Positions 1 to 5,212 of a stretch of DNA of 5,491 nucleotides are shown here, in pieces. The position numbers and the translations under genes are program-made. The notes below the pieces were generated by a model that worked only from the letters and a program-made list of their open reading frames with translations, did not search any database and was not told the DNA's origin. The stretch is from Pseudomonadota bacterium (GTDB taxonomy: Bacteria > Hydrothermota > 32-111 > QNBC01), in the NCBI GenBank assembly GCA_011682715.1, contig JAACEC010000072.1, forward strand, positions 1 to 5,491. Reading direction: 5' to 3'. Position 1 is the stretch's first letter, and the number at the start of each line of letters is the position of its first letter.

Positions 1-986
1 ATAAATATTGCCGTTGTTGCATAACCTATGTTAGAAACTGTAGACCATGCGGCAAGTCTTTTCATATCATTCGATACAATAGCTTTATATGTCCCCCATA
101 CTGCTGTAATCGCACCAATCCATGCAAGAATGTAGGAAAGTACCGGTACACCATTAACAGTAGCACCGTTAAAACCAAATTTTTGCAACTGTATAAACAA
201 CGGAACTATGAATAAAACGATACCGTAAAGCCCATATTTAATCATGACTCCTGACAGATATGGTGAAAAATCATCAGGTGCTTCAGCATGTGCCTCTGCT
301 GGCCAAGGGTGGAATGGGAATACCGCTGATTTCGCAAAAAAGGCTGTTACAAAGAGCAATGCCACTATTCCTGCACTCCAGGGAGACACGCTCCAATATC
401 TTGCAAGTCCTTCCATTGATTTTGCTATATTTAAGGTATGAATGGCGGGATTAGAGTACAACCACCAAATACCTATTAACATTGCATATGCGCCAAACAT
501 ACTTAAAAGAAAATAGTAATTTGCCGCTTTAAAAGACTTTTTCCAGCCCGGGGTAATAATAAAATAGGATGTCCATGTCATCACTTCCCAGGATATGAAA
601 AACGTAATCCAATCCAACGACATAAAAATCGCTATATTTGCTCCGGCAAGTATCATCCATAAAACACCTACTCCCCATTCATCCTTTTCATGGAGATTTT
701 TTTGAATGGAAAATATCGATATTATTAGGTTAACAATTGTCGTAAAGAAGGCAAAGAACCATCCCAACTTTGTTATCCCCAAATTAATAGTGAAATTAAT
801 ATTACCGAGAGATAGCAATCTATATCCCTCTGTATATCCCCAATTACCGTAAAAAGACCACAGTCTTATCGACAGAAATGTAAGAAGTGCCGTAAAGAGA
901 ATCCACCTCAACCATTTTAATTTCCCACCGATAATCAGTGCTACAAAAGCTGTAATCAGGGTTATTATAAACAGATTTAAAATCAT
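1..986 (-). CDS. Second NuoL/M/N-type antiporter subunit (MbxH'-like), C-terminus beyond the left edge
   Basis: This is a proton-conducting-transporter family membrane protein (NuoL/NuoM/NuoN/MrpA/MrpD superfamily), probably an ion-pumping subunit in the membrane arm. I translated the minus strand by hand from the ATG at 986-984. It stays open for 328 codons to the window edge, so the last few transmembrane helices are missing. The start overlaps the previous stop by 4 bp (ATGA), with GGGGGTG six bases upstream as ribosome binding site. Visible landmarks are the TM5 glutamate in ISWEVM (E134), the TM7 lysine in FFAKSAVFPFH (K219), an HPWPAEAHAEAPDD loop (226-239), the TM8 lysine in SGVMIKYGLYG (K250), and KRLAAWSTVSNIGYA (309 onward), equivalent to the conserved K-AYSS--Q-G segment. 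All the channel residues expected in this part are present. It is clearly different from the MrpD-type protein encoded just upstream, so it is not a recent tandem duplicate. Following an MbhH-like gene, it fits the H' position of Mbx/Mbs operons, but an Mrp paralogue is possible. Confidence 0.93.
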   Translation of the reverse strand, partial: MILNLFIITLITAFVALIIGGKLKWLRWILFTALLTFLSIRLWSFYGNWGYTEGYRLLSLGNINFTINLGITKLGWFFAFFTTIVNLIISIFSIQKNLHEKDEWGVGVLWMILAGANIAIFMSLDWITFFISWEVMTWTSYFIITPGWKKSFKAANYYFLLSMFGAYAMLIGIWWLYSNPAIHTLNIAKSMEGLARYWSVSPWSAGIVALLFVTAFFAKSAVFPFHPWPAEAHAEAPDDFSPYLSGVMIKYGLYGIVLFIVPLFIQLQKFGFNGATVNGVPVLSYILAWIGAITAVWGTYKAIVSNDMKRLAAWSTVSNIGYATTAIF

Positions 987-2503
987 CTGAGCACCCCCAT
1001 TCCTAAGACTGTTGTTATATACTGTACTCTATCGAAAATTCCCGCTGATGCATGGTTAAGAATATTTGAAAACAGTGAGGGGTAAATGCCTACGGTTAAA
1101 ACAACAATTGCCAAAAGAGCCACCGAAATATATGCAAAGGGATGAATTCTGTTTTTTGCGGTAATTTTCTTGTCGTTGAACATCTTGTAAATTATCCTGA
1201 AGTAGTAGAATGCCTCGATTAGAGCGGCACCGAGAATAAACGAGAGAGCGAAGTATGTCCACGGTGTTGAACGCATAACAGCTCCGTCTATAATATACAT
1301 TTTGCTCCAGAAACCGTTAAAGAAAGGTATTCCTATAATTCCGAAGGCACCTATTGCAAATATTATTGCTAAGAATTTATTGTGTCTTCCGAATCCTTCC
1401 ATATCATCGATATCGGCACTTCCGATATTTCTTATTATCATTGCCGCAACGAGGAAGAGTAACGCTTTTGAAATGGCGTGATTGAATAGGTGAAAAATAC
1501 CCCCTGTTAAGGCTATCTGGTTACCTATTCCGATTGCAAAAGCAATTACACCCATCTGTGCCATTGACGAAAATGCAAGGATCTTTTTTATATTTTTCTG
1601 AGTAAGAGCCGATAATTCTCCGATTGCTGTTGTAATTACGCCGATTGTTATCAGAATTGCGTTAAAATTAAGTTTTCCGTATATTACTATTCTGTCTCCT
1701 ATGTTTATACCGAAGACGGTCATAAAGACTCTCATTATTGCATAAATTCCCGCTGTGCTGACAATGCCACTTAAAATTGCGTTTATATGTGGGGAAGCAC
1801 CTTCATAAGAGTCCGGTACCCACATATTGAAGGGAAACAACTCCGCTTCGACGAATACACCACCTGTGAACATCAATACGATGAAAGATGCAAGAGTGGG
1901 ATTTATTTCATGGAATCTAAGTGCAATTTCGGCGAGATTCAATGTTCCCAATGTCCCATATGTGAAGCCAATAGCAAAAAGAAGCATAGATGATCCAATT
2001 GAGCCGAAGATCATATACTTCAACGCTCCCTTGTAAGACAAACCTTTATCGCGCGAGGCAATAAGAATGGCAGTTCCTATGGAAAGAATCTCTATAAAAA
2101 CAAACATGTTAAACAAATCTCCTGTCATCACAATGGCTCCTGCCGCACCAACTACAAGAAGCATAACAAGACTGAGTTTGTCATCTATTGGCTTATCTTT
2201 GATCCCGATAAAGTAAAACGAAACCACTGTTCCGACAAAATAGATGATAGTTGCAAGAAAAAGAGAAAGTGCAGATAAGTAGAGATTGATCCCGAAAGGA
2301 GGTCTCCAGTTGCCGATTACAGCGATCTGCGGTCCATTAGTCATTACATAATTCAAAAGGCAAAGAGAGTAAACAAAATTGAATGCGAGCGTTAAGAATG
2401 TTACCCATTTTGTAAATTTTTTACTTATCATTCCGAAAAGCGGCTGCAAAAAAGCAACAGCCAATGGGACGGCAATTAACAGCAAAGCATAGTTCATATT
2501 CAT
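983..2503 (-). CDS. mrpD: MrpD/MbhH-type Na+/H+ antiporter-like subunit
   Basis: A 506-residue polytopic membrane protein of the NuoM/N-MrpD superfamily with about 14 predicted helices, the usual family length. Conserved landmarks in order: TGDLFNMFVFIEILS with the TM5 glutamate E138; FPFNMWVPDSYEGASPH (223-239), matching the FPLH-WLPDAHEGAPSH signature; KNIKKILAFSSMAQMGV (303-319); GGIFHLFNHAISKALLF with H338 and K346; and GFWSKMYII with K401. Odd points: the position aligned with the TM7 lysine is E219 (FVEAELFPFN), the one aligned with the TM8 lysine is T250 (SGIVSTAGIYA), and the His of FPLH is N226. The start at 2503 overlaps the mrpC stop by 4 bp (ATGA) and has GGATGG upstream. A second ATG two codons in (2497) is a possible alternative start. 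By family, it should conduct or antiport ions in the membrane arm. The missing lysines make a modified or structural role possible. Confidence 0.95.
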   Translation of the reverse strand: MNMNYALLLIAVPLAVAFLQPLFGMISKKFTKWVTFLTLAFNFVYSLCLLNYVMTNGPQIAVIGNWRPPFGINLYLSALSLFLATIIYFVGTVVSFYFIGIKDKPIDDKLSLVMLLVVGAAGAIVMTGDLFNMFVFIEILSIGTAILIASRDKGLSYKGALKYMIFGSIGSSMLLFAIGFTYGTLGTLNLAEIALRFHEINPTLASFIVLMFTGGVFVEAELFPFNMWVPDSYEGASPHINAILSGIVSTAGIYAIMRVFMTVFGINIGDRIVIYGKLNFNAILITIGVITTAIGELSALTQKNIKKILAFSSMAQMGVIAFAIGIGNQIALTGGIFHLFNHAISKALLFLVAAMIIRNIGSADIDDMEGFGRHNKFLAIIFAIGAFGIIGIPFFNGFWSKMYIIDGAVMRSTPWTYFALSFILGAALIEAFYYFRIIYKMFNDKKITAKNRIHPFAYISVALLAIVVLTVGIYPSLFSNILNHASAGIFDRVQYITTVLGMGVLR

Positions 2504-2862
2504 ATTTTACCATCCATTTTTGTTATATTTAAAGTCCCGTAGTTTTTATACAATTTAATTGCAATAACAAGGGAGAGTGCTGTTGTACCGAGTCCGATTA
2601 CGATTGCCGTAAGTACCAGAGCCTGTGGTAGAGGATCTACGAATTTCAAATTGTGTATTCCTATACTACCTATAGTATTTGTTAGAATAGGAGCTTTACC
2701 GCCCTCTATATATCCTACTGTTACTAAGAACAGATTAACAGCCGTTTCGGTAATACTGAAAGAAACAAGAATTTTAATAACGTTTTTTCTTGTTAAAACA
2801 CCAAACAACCCGATGAGAAACAAAACAAATGCTGTTGAATAGAAAAATATTGCGCTAATCAT
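2500..2862 (-). CDS. mrpC: MrpC/MbhG (NuoK-like) subunit
   Basis: A 120-residue NuoK-family protein with three membrane helices (roughly 4-24, 29-51 and 82-106). It shows the family pattern GLFGVLTRKNVIK, then a TM2 segment with E39 (SITETAVNLFLV), equivalent to the functionally important membrane glutamate of NuoK/MrpC. The C-terminal signature DPLPQALVLTAIVIG is almost invariant in MrpC/MbhG. The length is normal for the family. The loop of about 30 residues between TM2 and TM3 (52-81) is typical of MrpC and longer than in true NuoK. The start at 2862 overlaps the upstream stop by 8 bp and is preceded by AGAGGG about eight bases away. The 3' end overlaps mrpD by 4 bp, suggesting translational coupling. 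It probably sits between the antiporter subunits and the small Mrp subunits in the complex. Confidence 0.95.
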   Translation of the reverse strand: MISAIFFYSTAFVLFLIGLFGVLTRKNVIKILVSFSITETAVNLFLVTVGYIEGGKAPILTNTIGSIGIHNLKFVDPLPQALVLTAIVIGLGTTALSLVIAIKLYKNYGTLNITKMDGKI

Positions 2863-3682
2863 TTTTATTACCCTCTTTTAATTCTGCAACACCTGTTGAC
2901 AACTCGGCTCCGACCTTTATACCGATAACGACATAAATTAGAGAAACCATGCCGGCGCTATACAATAGACCTACTGTGCCCGTTGGTATAAAGTTAGCAA
3001 GAAACGAATTTTTCGTAAAAAGCCCTATAAGTCCTATACAAACAAATGTTAATCCGGCTAAACTTTCTATTACCTTTGAGGCTTTTGTATTAAATCTGTA
3101 ATTTTCAAGCCCGAGGAGGAGAAGCAAAAATCCCGAGGCAATAACCGCCCCTCCGGGGAATCCTCCGCCAGGTGTAAGATGACCGTGTATGAATATGTAA
3201 ACACCGAAGAGTAGAATAAACGGGAACAAAAATTTGCTCCCCGTCCTTACTATGAGAGACGGCTTTATCCATTTTTTTTCTACAACACCGCCTATAAGCA
3301 TTGTGATTCCTATTATTGATATGAACAGAACGGTAACTTCTCCCAGAGTATCGAATCCTCTGTAATTCACAACGATGGACGTTACTTCGTTTGCAGAGCC
3401 TTCTTCGAGATTCTTCGATTTGCCGTATGTTATCGTCTGAGAAGGGACCGATGACCTGTTGTTAAAATATCGCATTCCGTGCATTGCCAAGTATTTGGAT
3501 GCATTATTAACATTTTTCAAAACATAATGTAAAGACACTCTGTTCTTCAAGTTAACATTATCTACTGGCATAACCTTACCTTCATAGGAAGGTTGAAACA
3601 ATGCCTGGAAGAAAAATATTCCCAGAAGAACCACAAGTGTCAGTGCAATAAACGAGCCGGTTATAAATTCTGTCTTTTTCAT
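2855..3682 (-). CDS. mrpB: Fused MbhE + MnhB/MrpB (MbhF) subunit
   Basis: A 275-residue membrane protein joining two units. Residues 1-135 have one N-terminal helix (8-28), a long polar extracytoplasmic stretch, then NYRGFDTLGEVTVLF (106-120). That segment is the hallmark of MbhE and of the MrpA C-terminal tail, with E115 entering a second helix. Residues 140-265 form an MnhB (MrpB) domain: RTGSKFLFPF (146-155), then HGHLTPGGGFPGGAV (166-180), the signature PGGGF-GG motif, followed by several helices. In stand-alone Mrp systems the first unit belongs to MrpA and the second is MrpB. In Mbh they are the separate MbhE and MbhF; a combined form is reported for Mbx-type operons, from memory. Between HYVLKN (52-57) and EEGSANEVTS (93-102) lie about 35 residues that I do not expect from family relatives. 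The start overlaps the DUF4040 gene stop by 4 bp (ATGA), with AGGAAG upstream. No frameshift is needed to read the fusion. Confidence 0.93.
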   Translation of the reverse strand: MKKTEFITGSFIALTLVVLLGIFFFQALFQPSYEGKVMPVDNVNLKNRVSLHYVLKNVNNASKYLAMHGMRYFNNRSSVPSQTITYGKSKNLEEGSANEVTSIVVNYRGFDTLGEVTVLFISIIGITMLIGGVVEKKWIKPSLIVRTGSKFLFPFILLFGVYIFIHGHLTPGGGFPGGAVIASGFLLLLLGLENYRFNTKASKVIESLAGLTFVCIGLIGLFTKNSFLANFIPTGTVGLLYSAGMVSLIYVVIGIKVGAELSTGVAELKEGNKND

Positions 3683-3921
3683 TTTTCTTCCTGCCTTTTT
3701 GTATGTCTGATCGCAAATACGTATATCGCCGTAGATAATCCCGCCCCTATTGCAGCTTCGGTTATTGCAACATCAGGAGCATGCATCAGGAAAAACAATG
3801 CTGAAACAATCAGACTGTTGACTCCGAGAGCCACAACGGAAACAAGAAGGTCTTTGGTGAATATGGCACATAGTGCTGACAAACCAAGGACCAGGATAGC
3901 TAAATATAATAGTATAATCAT
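3679..3921 (-). CDS. mbhD: DUF4040 protein, MbhD-like (MrpA C-terminal segment equivalent)
   Basis: An 80-residue protein with three membrane helices, matching the DUF4040/MbhD family. This family corresponds to the segment that follows the NuoL-like part in MrpA. Family marks are TKDLLVSVVALGVNSL (22-37) and HAPDVAITEAAIGAGL (47-62), with D50 and E55; the TEA-GAG motif is strongly conserved. A start at 3954 would add 11 charged residues (MIQKREKRSRN) overlapping mrpG. I prefer the ATG at 3921 because GAGGAG lies eight bases upstream, the protein then begins directly with its first helix, and the gap to the mrpG stop is only 4 bp. Being separate from a NuoL-like domain points to an Mbh/Mbx-type module rather than a classical mrpA. 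The glutamate is expected to line an ion or proton path at the interface with the MbhE/MrpB subunit. Confidence 0.92.
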   Translation of the reverse strand: MIILLYLAILVLGLSALCAIFTKDLLVSVVALGVNSLIVSALFFLMHAPDVAITEAAIGAGLSTAIYVFAIRHTKRQEEK

Positions 3922-3925
3922 GTTT

Positions 3926-4252
3926 CTACTCCTCTTTTCCCGCTTTTGAATCATATTTATCCACCGATGTTTTATCAGACAGAGGTATACCCCATTTATG
4001 GGATGCCCGTGCCAGATTGTGAGAGCTTATCGGAGCTGTTAAAAGGATAAATGTGGCAATAACGATTGTCTTTATTAACCATGACGGATTCAGAAATCCT
4101 ACCCCGATAATAGTTGAAAAAGCACCAAGTGTTGTAGCCTTCGTACTTGTTTGAAGCCTGTTATACAAATCCGGCATCCTTACAAGCCCGAGAGCACCCA
4201 AAGTGCTGAATGTGACACCGATTGTTATTAAAATAATTCCTGTTATAAACAT
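3926..4252 (-). CDS. mrpG: MrpG/MnhG (MbhC-like) subunit
   Basis: A 108-residue small membrane subunit with three helices (about 3-24, 42-53 and 58-76) and a charged C-terminal tail (91-108). The family signature LGLVRMPDLYNRLQ-STKATTLG occupies 21-43, and the equivalent of PVSAHAIARAA is seen as APISSHNLARAS (73-84). An upstream ATG at 4294 would add 14 residues reading inside mrpF. The ATG at 4252 is better: it has an AGAGAGG element upstream, starts directly with the hydrophobic helix as relatives do, and leaves one base after the mrpF stop (TGA at 4256-4254). MrpG is required for assembly and activity of Mrp complexes and has no separate catalytic role known to me. The Lys/Asp/Glu-rich tail probably lies in the cytoplasm. 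Confidence 0.94.
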   Translation of the reverse strand: MFITGIILITIGVTFSTLGALGLVRMPDLYNRLQTSTKATTLGAFSTIIGVGFLNPSWLIKTIVIATFILLTAPISSHNLARASHKWGIPLSDKTSVDKYDSKAGKEE

Positions 4253-4253
4253 A

Positions 4254-4517
4254 TCAACCTCTCTTTGATGATTCGAGATACCTCGCAATTGCAATCACGG
4301 ATATAAAGGCAAGAAGTGCATATACCAGCGAGACATCCAACAAAATATAGTTATTCAGGAAATGTGCGATTAATACGAGAAGCCCCGTTGTAATCGTCGT
4401 AAACATATCAAGTGCAATAACTCTGTCCGGCAATGACGGTCCCTTAACGCATCTGTAAATGACCAAAATAATGGAAATAGACAAAATTATTGACCAGATC
4501 CATATCAGGATAGTCAT
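4254..4517 (-). CDS. mrpF: MrpF/MnhF (MbhB-like) subunit
   Basis: An 87-residue protein with three membrane helices (roughly 3-22, 38-56 and 58-80). The diagnostic motif KGPSLPDRVIALD (25-37) lies at the end of TM1, with D31 and D37. D61 starts the third helix (LLDVSLVYALLAF), where relatives also have an acidic residue; conserved membrane aspartates of MrpF have been linked to Na+ transport. The start at 4517 overlaps the mrpE stop by 4 bp (ATGA) and follows a near-perfect GAGGAGGT ribosome binding site (4525-4532 on the plus strand), the best in the operon. The length is normal for the family, and I see no missing key residue. Confidence 0.95.
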   Translation of the reverse strand: MTILIWIWSIILSISIILVIYRCVKGPSLPDRVIALDMFTTITTGLLVLIAHFLNNYILLDVSLVYALLAFISVIAIARYLESSKRG

Positions 4518-5020
4518 TTAACAAACCTCCTCAAATGTTTTTCAAATTTACCGATTATACTATCGATAGCGTACTTTTCATCCGTTTTATCGATTTTGAT
4601 ACAATGGATGAAATAAGTATCATCAATGATATCAACTGTCAGTGTCCCCGGTGTCAGAGTGATTGAATTTGCCAAAAACATCTTACCTATGTCAGATTTC
4701 AATTTCGTTTTTGCCGTTACTATTGCAGGTTTGATCGGTAATGAAGGAGACAAAACGATAATTGCGACTTCGATGTTAGCCTTAATTATTTCCCATAAGA
4801 TGATAGGTATGTAGATCAATAAACCTAAAATCTTTGAAGGCGCAAAACTGCTTATACCGAATTCCTCGAAATATTTAGCTGTAAAAAGCGAAATGAACGC
4901 TCCTATGGCAAGACCGGTATAGAGTTCCGCCAGAGAAAACGGGAAAGTAAATGCCAGCCATAACAACGACAGTACAATAAAACCGAAAAACCACCTGCTG
5001 AAATAATTTGAACTGTTCAT
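4514..5020 (-). CDS. mrpE: MrpE/MnhE (MbhA-like) subunit, first gene of the operon
   Basis: A 168-residue membrane protein with two or three N-terminal helices (about 8-27, 31-48 and 62-90) and a soluble C-terminal domain. The MNHE family core is plain: LSPSLPIKPAIV (90-101), then LKSDIGKMFLANSITLTPGT (107-126), with the conserved LANSITLTPGT, and the later FIHCI (137-141), where relatives have VH. The length is typical. The ATG at 5020 follows AGGAAGGTG at a suitable distance and no upstream in-frame start competes. It is the promoter-proximal gene of the cluster and overlaps mrpF by 4 bp. In Mrp and Mbh complexes this subunit belongs to the small-subunit group (E, F, G) at one end of the membrane arm, needed for Na+ translocation and assembly. 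Confidence 0.95.
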   Translation of the reverse strand: MNSSNYFSRWFFGFIVLSLLWLAFTFPFSLAELYTGLAIGAFISLFTAKYFEEFGISSFAPSKILGLLIYIPIILWEIIKANIEVAIIVLSPSLPIKPAIVTAKTKLKSDIGKMFLANSITLTPGTLTVDIIDDTYFIHCIKIDKTDEKYAIDSIIGKFEKHLRRFVK

Positions 5021-5024
5021 TTAA

Positions 5025-5033
5025 CACCTTCCT
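5025..5033 (-). promoter_or_regulatory. Ribosome binding site of mrpE
   Basis: AGGAAGGTG on the minus strand ends four bases before the ATG at 5020. Its core GGAAGG lies about six bases away. It supports 5020 as the start of the first operon gene. Confidence 0.7.
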
Positions 5034-5121
5034 GTGTATATGGATTTTGATAAATATGTGAATATTATAACATTATGATTTAAAAAGCGAAGCAGCAAAA
5101 TTGATAAATTCATATTGATTT

Positions 5122-5150
5122 TATATAGTATTTTATTAACTTAATGTCAA
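5122..5150 (-). promoter_or_regulatory. Sigma70-type promoter of the antiporter operon
   Basis: On the minus strand a perfect -35 box TTGACA (5150-5145) is followed by a 17 bp spacer and the -10 box TATATA (5127-5122). Transcription would start near 5115, giving a leader of roughly 95 nt before mrpE. The promoter lies about 63 bp after the stop of the preceding methyltransferase gene, so the operon can be transcribed independently of it. It is the only near-consensus promoter I see in the window. Confidence 0.72.
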
Positions 5151-5159
5151 GGATAAAAT
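5130..5159. repeat. Nested inverted repeats over the promoter, possible operator
   Basis: ATTAA-C-TTAAT (5135-5145) is a perfect 11 bp palindrome between the -35 and -10 boxes. A second inverted pair, ATTTTAT (5130-5136) and ATAAAAT (5153-5159), brackets the -35 box. The position suits a repressor site, but AT-rich DNA yields such repeats by chance and I recognise no known regulator consensus. Confidence 0.25.
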
Positions 5160-5212
5160 CTTAATTTAGTAACTGGGTATGGATATTTGCTATTTCTATG
5201 AGACAGTATATT

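Larger units (their letters stand above)
5021..5212 (-). other. Intergenic region and leader upstream of the antiporter operon
   Basis: This AT-rich stretch of 192 bp separates the methyltransferase stop from mrpE. It holds the promoter near 5122-5150 and the mrpE ribosome binding site. The leader carries a 9 bp direct repeat TTGATAAAT (plus strand, 5047-5055 and 5101-5109) and an isolated TATAAT (5069-5064, minus strand) without a good -35 box. I find no riboswitch-like structure, no small ORF with a convincing start, and no hairpin plus U-run that would terminate the methyltransferase transcript. Confidence 0.6.

Noticed and set aside
244..454. Plus-strand open frames near the left end
   Set aside because: They are antisense to the second antiporter subunit, whose 328-codon frame carries diagnostic residues here.
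1787..2036. Two overlapping plus-strand open frames
   Set aside because: Both are antisense to the conserved core of mrpD, have no family likeness, and have no operon context on the plus strand.
983..2503. True complex I (NuoM/NuoN) operon
   Set aside because: The small MrpE, MrpF, MrpG, DUF4040 and MnhB genes upstream do not occur in Nuo operons; they indicate an Mrp/Mbh-type complex.
3121..3180. Locally GC-rich patch
   Set aside because: It encodes the glycine/proline-rich PGGGFPGGAV motif of MnhB, which explains the composition.
3593..3949. Plus-strand open frame of 118 codons
   Set aside because: It lies antisense across mbhD and the start of mrpB, both of which have clear family motifs. 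Its translation is a Cys/Arg/Thr-rich mix with no recognisable domain.
3922..3954. Longer start for the DUF4040 gene at 3954
   Set aside because: It adds a charged stretch inside the mrpG end. GAGGAG at the right distance marks the ATG at 3921 instead.
4253..4294. Longer mrpG start at 4294
   Set aside because: It adds 14 residues overlapping mrpF, unlike relatives. The ATG at 4252 has a ribosome binding site and begins with the first helix.
5151..5212. Possible terminator after the methyltransferase gene
   Set aside because: I find no stable GC-containing stem followed by a U-run, only weak AT-rich inverted repeats.
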